Part shown: positions 44,433-52,430 of the stretch, piece by piece
Layout of the letters: every line of letters starts with the position of its first letter
Numbering within the stretch: the first letter of the stretch is position 1
Assembly (NCBI RefSeq): GCF_028747785.1
Contig: NZ_CP118158.1
Coordinates: 434,001-498,000 of the forward strand
Length of the DNA: 64,000 nt
Direction: 5' to 3'
Source of the DNA: Halosimplex aquaticum
GTDB taxonomy: Archaea > Halobacteriota > Halobacteria > Halobacteriales > Haloarculaceae
Position numbers and translations under genes: made by a program
The notes under the pieces: model-generated
What the model was told of the DNA's origin: nothing
The model's database searches: none
What the model saw: the letters and a program-made list of their open reading frames with translations, nothing else

Positions 44433-45689
44433 ATGACACACGAGACCCCCTCCGAGCAGTCGTGGAAGTCAGTCGCGACGCCGTTCGCCGTCGACCTCTT
44501 CGCGGTGGCCCAGAGCGCCGAGGGACCGGTCGCCGCCGGCGGGAGCGGCACCGTCGTCGCCGAGCGGACCGATGGCTGGGAGACCGTCCTCGAAGACGGC
44601 CCCGGCGCGAAAAACAGGACGCTGCGGAGCGCGGACGTCACCGACGACGGGACCCGGGTGTGGTTCGCCGGCGCGTCGGGCGCGATCGGGATGTACGACC
44701 TCGACCGCCAGCGGACGTACGACTACTCCTACTCGAAGGACATCTCGGCCTCGTGGTCGGCCGTCGACGTCAGCGGCCCCGCCGGCGAGGAGTCGGTCCT
44801 GGTGGCCAACGGCTCGGGGACGATCCTCCCGTTCGACGTCGACGGGCTCTCCCCGCGATACGGCGGTCCCGTGACGCCGGGCTCCGGGGCGGAGATCACC
44901 GCGCTCGCCCACGCCGCCGACGGCGTCGGCTACGCCGTCGACACGACCGGGACTGTCTACGAGGCGGGCGCCGGCGGGTGGGAAGCCGTCGGCATCGAGC
45001 AGGCCGCGTCCACGCTGCGCGACGTCACCGTCGGTCCGGACGGCCGCCTCTACGTCGCCAGCGCCGACGGCGTCCTCTATCGCCGCGACGGCGCGACCTG
45101 GACGGCCGTCGAGGTGCCGGCGTCGGGGCTCCGCGCCGTCGACGTGCACGACGGACACGTCGCCGTGCTGGCCGTCGGCAACGTCGTCTACCGCCGTCCC
45201 CTCGACGGCAGGGACCGCTGGCGGAAGGAGTCGACGCCGACCGGGAACGACCTACTGAGCCTCGCGCTGGACGGCCCCGACGTGGCGGTCGGGAAGTCCG
45301 GCACCGTCGTCGAGCGCCCCGCCGCCTCGCCCCCGCCGGAGGAGTCCCCCGCGCCGACGGAACCGAGCGAGTCCCGGATCGACGTCTGCGAGCTGCTGGT
45401 CTCCGAACTCGTCGGTCGGCTGGAGCGCGAGGAGCTGACCGCGCTCCTCCGGCGGCGCGAGGCCTGCGACGGGAGCGTGGTCGAACAGCTGAACGCGGCG
45501 TCGGAGACCGAGTCCGGCCCGACCGAACTGCTCGCGGGCGCCGACGGGTCGAACCTCCTCGTCCTGCCCGTCGCGGGCGCGGACGCCCTGTCGGTCGTCG
45601 CGGCCCGCGGCGGCGACGCCTGCGCCTGCGAGTGCGACCGCTCGGAGCGACCGTGCGCCGCGCTCGAACGGCTGCTCGACGGCTGTTGA
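44433..45689 (+). CDS. Cytosolic beta-propeller repeat protein with Cys-rich C-terminal domain, paralogue 3 of 3
   Basis: 418 residues. Propeller blades cover residues ~1-300: VWFAGASGAIGMYDL, GYAVDTTGTVYEAG, LYVASADGVLYRR and VAVGKSGTVVERP, with the same blade order as its paralogues. Unlike them it continues, after a Pro-rich linker, into a ~110-residue helical domain. This has DVCELLVSELVGRLEREELTALLRR and a C-terminal CACECDRSERPC...DGC Cys cluster that could bind zinc or Fe-S. It has no signal peptide. The divergent pairing with paralogue 2 suggests joint control. Confidence 0.78.
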   Translation: MTHETPSEQSWKSVATPFAVDLFAVAQSAEGPVAAGGSGTVVAERTDGWETVLEDGPGAKNRTLRSADVTDDGTRVWFAGASGAIGMYDLDRQRTYDYSYSKDISASWSAVDVSGPAGEESVLVANGSGTILPFDVDGLSPRYGGPVTPGSGAEITALAHAADGVGYAVDTTGTVYEAGAGGWEAVGIEQAASTLRDVTVGPDGRLYVASADGVLYRRDGATWTAVEVPASGLRAVDVHDGHVAVLAVGNVVYRRPLDGRDRWRKESTPTGNDLLSLALDGPDVAVGKSGTVVERPAASPPPEESPAPTEPSESRIDVCELLVSELVGRLEREELTALLRRREACDGSVVEQLNAASETESGPTELLAGADGSNLLVLPVAGADALSVVAARGGDACACECDRSERPCAALERLLDGC

Positions 45690-45765
45690 ACTCGGTCGGC
45701 CGACCGCCGGGCGTCGGCTCCGGAAGGCGGGCGCCGCTCACCCGTCGGCCGGGGACGACTCGCAG

Positions 45766-45776
45766 GGTTTATACGG
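45766..45776 (+). promoter_or_regulatory. TATA box of the eL43-rpoP-pcc1 unit
   Basis: GGTTTATACGG at 45766-45776 lies ~30 nt upstream of the eL43 ATG, giving a very short leader. Confidence 0.65.
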
Positions 45777-45800
45777 CCCACTGCCGGACGGTACGATACT

Positions 45801-46079
45801 ATGGCTGAACAGCAGGGACGAACCGGGAGCGCAGGGCGGTTCGGCGCGCGGTACGGCCGCGTCGCCCGCCGCCGCGTCGCCGAGATCGAGGGCGAGATGA
45901 ACGAGGAACACAAGTGTCCGGACTGCGGCGAGGACCGCGTCGAGCGCCAGGGCACCGGTATCTGGGAGTGCGGCTACTGCGGCCACACCTTCACCGGCGG
46001 CGCGTACAGCCCCACGACCCCCGGCGGCCGGACGGTCACCCGGTCCATCCGCGCGGCGCTCGCAGACGACGACGAATGA
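45801..46079 (+). CDS. rpl37ae: 50S ribosomal protein eL43 (L37ae)
   Basis: 92 residues. It has the L37ae zinc ribbon CPDCGEDRV...[12 protein letters not shown], preceded by the [18 protein letters not shown] helix and followed by [13 protein letters not shown]. It is a structural protein of the large archaeal/eukaryotic ribosomal subunit. The stop overlaps the rpoP start (ATGA), and pcc1 follows; this gene order is conserved in haloarchaea. Confidence 0.97.
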   Translation: MAEQQGRTGSAGRFGARYGRVARRRVAEIEGEMNEEHKCPDCGEDRVERQGTGIWECGYCGHTFTGGAYSPTTPGGRTVTRSIRAALADDDE

Positions 46080-46210
46080 GCTACAAGTGTTCCCGCTGTA
46101 AGCGCGACGTCGAACTGGACGAGTACGGCGGCGTCCGCTGTCCGTACTGCGGCCACCGCGTGCTCCTGAAAGAGCGGAGCCGCGACATCAAAGAAGTCGA
46201 CGTGCAGTAG
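46076..46210 (+). CDS. rpoP: DNA-directed RNA polymerase subunit P (Rpo12)
   Basis: 44 residues, the normal size for this subunit. The zinc-binding pattern [28 protein letters not shown] is that of Rpb12/RpoP. It assembles with the Rpo3/Rpo10/Rpo11 platform of RNA polymerase. The start overlaps the eL43 stop by 4 nt. Confidence 0.97.
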   Translation: MSYKCSRCKRDVELDEYGGVRCPYCGHRVLLKERSRDIKEVDVQ

Positions 46211-46219
46211 CGACCGGCC

Positions 46220-46477
46220 GTGGACCACGAAGCCGTTTTCGAGTTCGACTACCCCGACCCCGAGAGCGCCCGCCGCGTCTATCGCAGCGTCGGCGTCGAG
46301 GTCGGCGACATCGACGGCGACCGCACGACCGCGAGTCTGGACCGCGACGGCGCGACGCTGACGGTAACCGTCGCCGCGAGCGACCTCGTCGCGCTCCGGG
46401 CCGGCTGTAACACCTGGCTGTCGCTCGTCTCCGTCGCCGAAACCTGCGCCGACGCGACGCCGCGCACCGACGGCTGA
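46220..46477 (+). CDS. pcc1: KEOPS complex subunit Pcc1
   Basis: 85 residues from GTG 46220, 9 bp after rpoP. The compact fold is VFEFDYPDPESARRVYRSVGVEV followed by ASLDRDGATLTVTVAASDLVALRAGCNTWLSLV, as in archaeal Pcc1. Pcc1 dimers scaffold the KEOPS complex that makes N6-threonylcarbamoyladenosine at position 37 of ANN-decoding tRNAs. In other haloarchaea the prefoldin beta gene is close by; here it is displaced 3.5 kb downstream. Confidence 0.93.
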   Translation: MDHEAVFEFDYPDPESARRVYRSVGVEVGDIDGDRTTASLDRDGATLTVTVAASDLVALRAGCNTWLSLVSVAETCADATPRTDG

Positions 46478-46597
46478 CCGACTCGGACGCCGGATTCGGC
46501 CGTTCGGGGTCGGATCCAGGCCAACAAGTTATGGACCTCCGCACAGTATCGTACTCCCAGTAGCTATGGGTCCTGAAACCGTCACGGTGGGGAGAGC

Positions 46598-46876
46598 GTG
46601 AGCGAGCGGATCGAGTCGCGGGAGGGCGCCGCCGACCCGCTGGTCTCGGCGGTGCTCGCCGCCGTCGACGAGCCGGCCGCCGTCTGCGACACGACGGGGC
46701 GCGTGCTAGACTGGAACGGCGCCTTCGCCGAGCGCGTCGACGGCCTCGAGGAGCCCGGCGAGGCGTCGTTCGCCGACCTCGTCGACTGCGCGAGCGACCC
46801 GCTGGCGCGCGCGCGGTCGAGACCGGCGAGGAGACCATCGGCAGGGGACCCCTCGCGTCGACCGGGCGGGAGGTGA
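46598..46876 (+). pseudogene. Frameshifted 5' part of the Bat-type regulator gene
   Basis: The frame starts at GTG 46598, preceded by a GGGGAG Shine-Dalgarno-like stretch. It encodes the beginning of a PAS domain (AAVCDTTGRVLDWNGAFAERVDG) before running into an Arg-rich nonsense tail and stopping at 46876. The PAS domain continues in another frame: after residue ALARA the sequence VETGEETIGRGPLASTGREV joins directly onto the start of the following open frame. Removing one CG from the GC tract at 46805-46815 restores a single ~902-residue protein. It is a frameshift mutation, a phase-variable tract or a sequencing error. Confidence 0.75.
46805..46815 (+). repeat. (GC)n dinucleotide tract at the frameshift point
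   Basis: An 11-nt alternating GC tract (GCGCGCGCGCG) inside the PAS coding region. The upstream and downstream frames of the gene differ here by exactly one dinucleotide (or one base), as expected from slippage. Confidence 0.85.
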
Positions 46877-49305
46877 CCGTCGCGGTCCGCCCGGTCGAAC
46901 GCGACGGGAGCGTCAGCGCCGTCGTCGCGACGGTCTCGGAGCCGACCGACCCCTTCGAGGACGACCGCGCGCTCTACGAGGCCAGCGTCGACGCCGCCGC
47001 CGACAGCGTCTACGTCGTCGACCCGTCCTACAGGATCCGCGTCGCGAGCGAGGGGTTCACGCGCTTCACCGGGGTCCCGACCGACGCGGTCGAGGGCCGA
47101 GACGTGGCCTGCCTGCGGGAACTCGGTATCGTCGACGAGGAGGCCTTCCACGCGGGGATCCGCGCGCTCCGCGCGCTGTTCGCCGGCGAGTCCGACGACG
47201 AGTGCGTCACCGCCGACGTGGCGCTGGAGGACGGCCCGGGCGTCGTCGAGAACCGCATGCGACCGATCGAGCGCGACGGGGAGGTCGTCGGCGTCGTCAA
47301 CGCCGTTCGCGACGTGACCGAGCGCGAGCGGCGCCGGGAGGCGCTGGCGACCAACCGCGAGCGCCTGGCGACGGTCCTCGACGACCTGCCGGTGTTGCTG
47401 ATCGCCGTCGACGAAGACGGACGGATCGACCACTGCCAGGGGATGGACTTCGACGCGTTCGACTGCGAGCGCACCGACCTGCTCGACGAACCGATCGAGG
47501 GGTTCGAGTCCGTCTGTCCCGACGTCGTCGCGGGGTTCCGCCGAGCGCTCGACGGGGAGACCGCCTCCGCGACAGAGACGGTCAACGACCGGACGTACAC
47601 GGTCTGTATCGAACCGGTATCGGGGGCCAGAAACGGAGCGGTTGGCGAGTCCGCGTCCGCGTCCGGGGTCGCCGAGTCAGCGGACGCGCAGGGCGGCGCG
47701 ATCGCGGTCGCGATGGACGTCACCGACCGGACGCGGCGCGAAGCGGCGCTGCATACCCGGGAGCAGGAACTCCGGGCGGTCATCGACAGCAGCGCGGACC
47801 CGATCGCGATGCAGGACCTCGACGGGCGCTTCCAGGTCGTCAACGAGGCGATGCTCGCGGCGATGGAGACCGATCGGGAGCGCGTGATCGGGTCCCGACA
47901 CGAGGACCTGTTTCCGGACGCGTTCGGCCAGCGCGTCGAGGCCCACCGCCGCGCCGTCCTGGAGACCGAGCGAGCGCGCGTCGTCGAGGAGACGCTCGCG
48001 GCTGGCGACGAGGAAGTGGTGATCCAGCTGACGCTCGCGCCGTATCACGGGCCGGACTGCGAGGTGCAGGGGACCGTCAGCATCGCGCGGGACATCACGG
48101 AACTCGAACGCCAGCGCGACGAGCTGGAGACGCTGACCGAGATCCAGGAACTCGTCCAGGAGAGCATGCGCGCGCTGACGGGCGCGACCACCAGCGAGGC
48201 GATCCAGGAGACCGTCTGCGACCGACTCGCCGAGTCGGAGTTCTACGAGTTCGCGTGGATCGGGCAGCGCCAACCCGGAGAGCGAGAGCTGCAACCGGTG
48301 TACTCGGCGGGCGACGGCGGCGACTACCTCGACTCGGTCACCGTGAACGTCGACGCGGGCGAGCGGGGGAACGGGCCGGCGAGCAAGGCCTACCGCACGG
48401 GCGAGATCCAGGTCGTCCACGACGTTCGGTCCGACCCGGACTTCGAGCCCTGGCGCGAGGCCGCCATCGAGAACGGCTTCGAGTCGGTCGCCGCCGTCCC
48501 GCTGACCCACGGGTCGACGACCCACGGGCTGCTGGGCGTGTACGCCGACCGGCCGAACGCCTTCAGCCAGCGGGAGGTCGCCGGCTTCGAGACGCTCGGC
48601 GAGGTCGTCGGCTTCGCGCTCTCGGCCGCCCAGTACCGCCGGCTCGTCGAGGCAGACAGCGTCCTCGAACTCGAGTTCGAAGTGCGCGGCGAGACGCCGT
48701 TCCTGGAGGCCAGCACCGAACACGACTGCCGCTTCGAGATCGAACACGCCGTCCGGACCGGCGACGACCGGGTCGTCAACTACCTGACTGTCGAGGGCGC
48801 CGACCCCGCCGTCGGCGATTCGGCCGCCCAGTCGCTCTCCAACCTCGAACGGCTCCGGCGCCTCGACGGCGAGGACGGCCCCCACTACGAGATGACGCTG
48901 ACCGACTCCGTCTTCCAGTACCTCGCCGACGTGGGCGCCCGCGGCGAGCGCGGTATCGTCGAAGACGGCGTCGGCCACATGCACGTGGAGGCGCCGGCCG
49001 ACGCCGACGTCCGGAAGATCACCGACGCGATGAGCGCGCGGTTCCCCAACGTGGACCTGGTCGCCAAGCGCGAGAAGCGCCGGACGGAGGCCCCCTGGTG
49101 GCACAGCCACGGGGACATCGGCGCCCGGCTGACCGACCGCCAGCGGGCCGTCCTCAAGACCGCCTACTACAACGGCTACTACGAGTGGCCCCGCGAGGCC
49201 GACTCCGAGGACCTCGCCGACTCGCTCGACATCGCCTCGACGACGCTCCTCCAGCACCTCCGCAAGGGCCACCGCCGGATCCTCGAAGCGATGTTCGAGT
49301 CCTGA
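46873..49305 (+). CDS. Bat-type PAS-GAF-HTH regulator (body of a frameshifted gene)
   Basis: 810 residues open from GTG 46873. It lacks the first PAS segment, which lies in the preceding frame. Domains: three PAS domains at about 30-150, 160-285 and 295-415 (LYEASVDAAADSVYVVDPSYRIRVAS; DDLPVLLIAVDEDGRIDH; VIDSSADPIAMQDLDGRF). A GAF domain lies at ~430-590 (FSQREVAGFETLGEVVGFAL). A bacterio-opsin-activator region of ~200 residues ends in the HTH_10 motif (LTDRQRAVLKTAYYNGYYEWPREADSEDLADSLD, then STTLLQHLRKGHRRIL). Such proteins sense redox or light and activate transcription. It sits between pcc1 and the prefoldin gene, splitting a conserved cluster. Confidence 0.88.
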   Translation: MTVAVRPVERDGSVSAVVATVSEPTDPFEDDRALYEASVDAAADSVYVVDPSYRIRVASEGFTRFTGVPTDAVEGRDVACLRELGIVDEEAFHAGIRALRALFAGESDDECVTADVALEDGPGVVENRMRPIERDGEVVGVVNAVRDVTERERRREALATNRERLATVLDDLPVLLIAVDEDGRIDHCQGMDFDAFDCERTDLLDEPIEGFESVCPDVVAGFRRALDGETASATETVNDRTYTVCIEPVSGARNGAVGESASASGVAESADAQGGAIAVAMDVTDRTRREAALHTREQELRAVIDSSADPIAMQDLDGRFQVVNEAMLAAMETDRERVIGSRHEDLFPDAFGQRVEAHRRAVLETERARVVEETLAAGDEEVVIQLTLAPYHGPDCEVQGTVSIARDITELERQRDELETLTEIQELVQESMRALTGATTSEAIQETVCDRLAESEFYEFAWIGQRQPGERELQPVYSAGDGGDYLDSVTVNVDAGERGNGPASKAYRTGEIQVVHDVRSDPDFEPWREAAIENGFESVAAVPLTHGSTTHGLLGVYADRPNAFSQREVAGFETLGEVVGFALSAAQYRRLVEADSVLELEFEVRGETPFLEASTEHDCRFEIEHAVRTGDDRVVNYLTVEGADPAVGDSAAQSLSNLERLRRLDGEDGPHYEMTLTDSVFQYLADVGARGERGIVEDGVGHMHVEAPADADVRKITDAMSARFPNVDLVAKREKRRTEAPWWHSHGDIGARLTDRQRAVLKTAYYNGYYEWPREADSEDLADSLDIASTTLLQHLRKGHRRILEAMFES

Positions 49306-49452
49306 ACCGGTTCTCACGCTCGCGGACCGAGCGAGCGGGCCGCGTCGAGAGGGACATGATCGCGGCCGAACAGGTGAACGCGGTAACATGACCCCTAGGC
49401 TTCTAGGGCCGATATTCTTGGTGGAGAGCAGGCAACGGTAGGGTACACGGGT

Positions 49453-49857
49453 ATGAGTGAACGGACAGGGTCGAAGGACGGAGACCGTGGTGGTACACCG
49501 GCCTACGACGACGAGACAGAGGGGGATCGGCCGTACATCGATACGGTGTTCGACGCGCTCGCGGACTGGCGGCGACGGGAAGTCTGCCAGTTCTTCCGCG
49601 AGACGGACGTGAGCACCGCGACGGTGGACGAACTGGCGATGCTGCTCGCGGCGTGTGAGCCGGCGGGGCTCGGGGAGACCGACGGCCGCACCCACGAGGA
49701 GTTCGCGACCGAGCTGACCGAGACGCACCTGCCGCGCCTCGACGCCGCGGGCGTCGTCGACTACGACGACCGCTCCGACACGGTCCGCTACTGGGGTCAG
49801 CCCACCGTCGAGAAGTGGCTGGAACACGTGACGGAAGTCGACGGCCGCTGCGCCTAG
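49453..49857 (+). CDS. Small wHTH protein (DUF7344-like)
   Basis: 134 residues. The winged-helix core is [37 protein letters not shown], then [26 protein letters not shown], the same module as the protein at 25429. It has no sensor domain of its own. It follows the Bat-type regulator on the same strand, with a TATA-like GATATTCTT (~49412-49419) about 35 nt upstream, and could be co-regulated with it. The ATG was chosen at the first start after this box. Confidence 0.82.
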   Translation: MSERTGSKDGDRGGTPAYDDETEGDRPYIDTVFDALADWRRREVCQFFRETDVSTATVDELAMLLAACEPAGLGETDGRTHEEFATELTETHLPRLDAAGVVDYDDRSDTVRYWGQPTVEKWLEHVTEVDGRCA

Positions 49858-49985
49858 CGGCCGATAGCTCGCGGTCGCGGGCGCCCGGCCGTCGGGATCC
49901 GCCGCGCCGGGTCCCGATCGGTGGGTCGGTCGGCGCCGCGACCGGAAAGCGGGGGTTTTTCACCACGGGTCACGCACGGAGAGAT

Positions 49986-50372
49986 ATGCAGGGTAATCTG
50001 CCGCCTGAAGCACAGGAGAAACTCGAGGAACTGCAGGACCTACAGGAGAAGGCCCAGCAGGTCGCCGCGCAGAAACAGCAGGCCGAGACCCAGCTCCAGG
50101 AGGCCGAGACGGCCCTCAACGAGCTCGAGGACATCGACGAGGACACCGGCATGTACCGCCGCGTCGGCGAACTGCTCGTCCAGACCGACTACGCCGACGC
50201 CCAGGACGACCTCGAAGAGAAGGTCGACAGCCTGGAGGTCCGCGTCGACACGCTGGAGAAGCAGGAAGAGCGCGTCCAGGAGCAGTTCGAGGAGCTCCAG
50301 ACCGAACTGCAGAACATGCTGCAGGGCGGCGGCGCGGGCGGCATGGGCGGTCCGGGCGCCGGCGGCGCGTAA
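49986..50372 (+). CDS. pfdB: Prefoldin subunit beta
   Basis: 128 residues from ATG 49986. It is a two-helix coiled coil with a beta-hairpin in the middle: [28 protein letters not shown], the turn around [19 protein letters not shown], then [24 protein letters not shown]. It ends with a glycine-rich tail ([14 protein letters not shown]). With alpha it forms the jellyfish-shaped hexamer that delivers nascent proteins to the thermosome. The TATA-like GTTTTTCACC lies ~28 nt upstream. DUF3194 starts on the next base after its stop. Confidence 0.95.
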   Translation: MQGNLPPEAQEKLEELQDLQEKAQQVAAQKQQAETQLQEAETALNELEDIDEDTGMYRRVGELLVQTDYADAQDDLEEKVDSLEVRVDTLEKQEERVQEQFEELQTELQNMLQGGGAGGMGGPGAGGA

Positions 50373-50666
50373 ATGCCGGCAGACGACTCGGCGGGGACTG
50401 ACGCGGACGCCGACGCGGGTTCGAACGGCGACCCGTCGGACGAGACCGTCGTCCAGACCGCGGCCGAAGCCGCCGAGAACGTCGTCTTCTCCCGACTCGA
50501 CCGCTCGTCGGTCGAGGACGTCGACATCACCGTCTCCTTCGAGGACGGTATCCTCGAAGTGGACATCTACCTCAACGCGCCCGACGCGTCGGGCGATCCC
50601 GACCGCGTCGCCGACGACGCCGCCCTCGCCGCGCGCGGCGCCGTCGACGACCTCTTCGGGGCGTAA
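50373..50666 (+). CDS. DUF3194 family protein
   Basis: 97 residues starting directly after pfdB with no gap. A disordered acidic N-terminus of ~25 residues precedes AAEAAENVVFSRLDRSSVEDVDITVSFEDGILEVDIYLNA, a small alpha/beta domain characteristic of DUF3194. The family nearly always sits next to prefoldin beta in archaea, so a role in protein folding or ribosome-associated quality control is plausible. No motif gives the function. Confidence 0.9.
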   Translation: MPADDSAGTDADADAGSNGDPSDETVVQTAAEAAENVVFSRLDRSSVEDVDITVSFEDGILEVDIYLNAPDASGDPDRVADDAALAARGAVDDLFGA

Positions 50667-50820
50667 CCGACCGATATCTCGGTCGGCGTCGCTCGTCTCC
50701 GAGTGCCGACTGCGGCAATCGCCGCGTCGACGTCTCGTTCACCTTCGACACGAAAATTCGGGCAGCGGTCGCGCCGTCGCTCCTCGTCGCGATAGACGGT
50801 AGTCACGGCCAGCGGGCGGG

Positions 50821-51081
50821 TCAGTCGTGGTCGACCTCGGTGACTGCGGGCTCGTCGACCCGATCCTCGCCGATCGTCCGGTGGCCGATGAAGCCCGAGC
50901 GGAAGCCGATCCAGGCGAGCGCGCTCATGAAGAGGATGGGCGGGAGGATCATGAAGCCCCACAGCGGGTCCAGCCCCCACCCGAGCAGGAGTACCAGGTC
51001 GAACAGTCCGAGCGAGAGGAAGGGTAACACTGCCAGTGCCGCCCACTTTCGGCTGTAGCCGCCCTCGTCAGTGTCGGCCAT
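50821..51081 (-). CDS. Small membrane protein with two helices
   Basis: 86 residues. Two membrane helices (KWAALAVLPFLSLGLFDLVLLLGW and PLWGFMILPPILFMSALAWIGF) are flanked by acidic termini ending VTEVDHD. It is divergent in direction from DUF3194, and the shared spacer contains no long hairpin. It has no recognised family; the size and composition are typical of haloarchaeal accessory membrane proteins. Confidence 0.72.
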   Translation of the reverse strand: MADTDEGGYSRKWAALAVLPFLSLGLFDLVLLLGWGLDPLWGFMILPPILFMSALAWIGFRSGFIGHRTIGEDRVDEPAVTEVDHD

Positions 51082-51186
51082 ACCTCGCCTTGGGCACCCT
51101 CGGCAAAAAGCGACGCGCTCCCGGGCACGGCGACTCCCGGGGACCGCGACCCCCGAGGACCGCGACCGACAGACCGAGAGACGGTA

Positions 51187-52281
51187 CTATAGCGGGAACT
51201 CCTCGTCGGCGATGCTCCGGGCGATCAGCGCCATGTGGTCGATGTGGGACTCCCGGTTGTACTCCTCGCCGGCTTCGACCCGGTGGCGGTGGATGTCCTC
51301 CCAGACCGTCGCGAGCATGAACGCCGCGAACGCGCGGTAGAAGCGGTCGTGCTCGTAGGCGATCCCCGTCGCCGCCTCGTACCGGTCGACGAGTTCGCGC
51401 CTGCTCGGGCTCCCGGGCCTGTTCGTGAACGGAGCCAGCCCGCGTTCGTTGGTCTCCCGCAGTTCCTCGATGGCGTCGCCGTCCCCGTACCGCGCCGCCA
51501 GGTCGTCGAGCGACGGCATCGGGTCGCCGTCGTCGCGCCACCGGAGGAGGACGTATCCCAGTTCCGTCAGCGGGTCGCCGAGGAACGCCGTCTCCCAGTC
51601 GAGGACGCCGGCGATCGCCGGTCGCTCGGCGCCCGCGAAGAGGACGTTGCCCGGCCTGAAGTCCCCGTGGACCACGGCCGTCTCCGAATCGGACGGGACG
51701 TTCGAGCGAAGCCAGTCCGCGACCTCCCAGAGCACGGGAGATTCGCGGCCGGTCACGCTCGTCGCCTCCTCCAGCTGGGCGACGACGTCGTCGAGCTGTT
51801 CGCCGAGCGGGCGTCGCTCGCAGACGTCGGCGAACTCGCCCGAGTCGAGCGAGTGCAGGTCCGCGAGCGCGTCGATCAACAGCCTCGCCACGTCGCCGCG
51901 CGCCCGCGGATTCCGGAAGCGTTCGGGCAGGTCCGAGCCCAGCGGGACCGGTTCACCGTCGAGGTGTTCCATCACCAGGAACGGGTCGCCGATCACCGAC
52001 TCGTCCTCGCAGCAGAGCACCGGTTCCGGGACGGGGACCGGACTCCCCCGTAGCCGCTCCATCACGGCGTACTCCCGGGTCACGTCGTTGAACGAGTCGG
52101 CCTGGCGCATCTCGTTCGGCCGCCGCAGGACGTACGCCGGGTCCGCCGCCTCGGTCGATATCGCGACCGAGAGGTTCAGTCCGTCGTGGATTTCCTCGGT
52201 ATCGGTGACGGTTTCGCCGAGCGCCTCCGAGAGATACGAGGTGAGCGCCCCCGCCTCGAAGTCCGGCGTAGAATCGGCCAT
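51187..52281 (-). CDS. Aminoglycoside-phosphotransferase-fold kinase (APH family)
   Basis: 364 residues from ATG 52281; a start at 52308 would add nine residues in the promoter. The APH fold shows LVMEHLDGEPVP (hinge), VVHGDFRPGNVLF (catalytic Asp in HGDxxxxN) and VLDWETAFLGDPLTELGYVLL (DxD metal site). This sequence subgroup resembles the ACAD10/11 N-terminal kinase, which phosphorylates small hydroxylated metabolites rather than antibiotics. The substrate is unknown. It is monocistronic. Confidence 0.88.
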   Translation of the reverse strand: MADSTPDFEAGALTSYLSEALGETVTDTEEIHDGLNLSVAISTEAADPAYVLRRPNEMRQADSFNDVTREYAVMERLRGSPVPVPEPVLCCEDESVIGDPFLVMEHLDGEPVPLGSDLPERFRNPRARGDVARLLIDALADLHSLDSGEFADVCERRPLGEQLDDVVAQLEEATSVTGRESPVLWEVADWLRSNVPSDSETAVVHGDFRPGNVLFAGAERPAIAGVLDWETAFLGDPLTELGYVLLRWRDDGDPMPSLDDLAARYGDGDAIEELRETNERGLAPFTNRPGSPSRRELVDRYEAATGIAYEHDRFYRAFAAFMLATVWEDIHRHRVEAGEEYNRESHIDHMALIARSIADEEFPL

Positions 52282-52430
52282 GGCCCGTCGTACCCGACCG
52301 ATCGGCATAAAATCACGCCGTACCGTGGGAGACAGTCTGTGACGCCGTCCGGCGTCGCCCGCGGGGTCGACCTGCCGATCCGTCGGAGACGGCTAGCAGT
52401 TATCCCACTGGCGTCGAAAGGGTGGCAAAC

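Noticed and set aside
46566-46601. ATG 46566 as start of the Bat-type gene
   Set aside because: It opens an 11-codon frame ending in TGA at the GTG start, out of the PAS frame.
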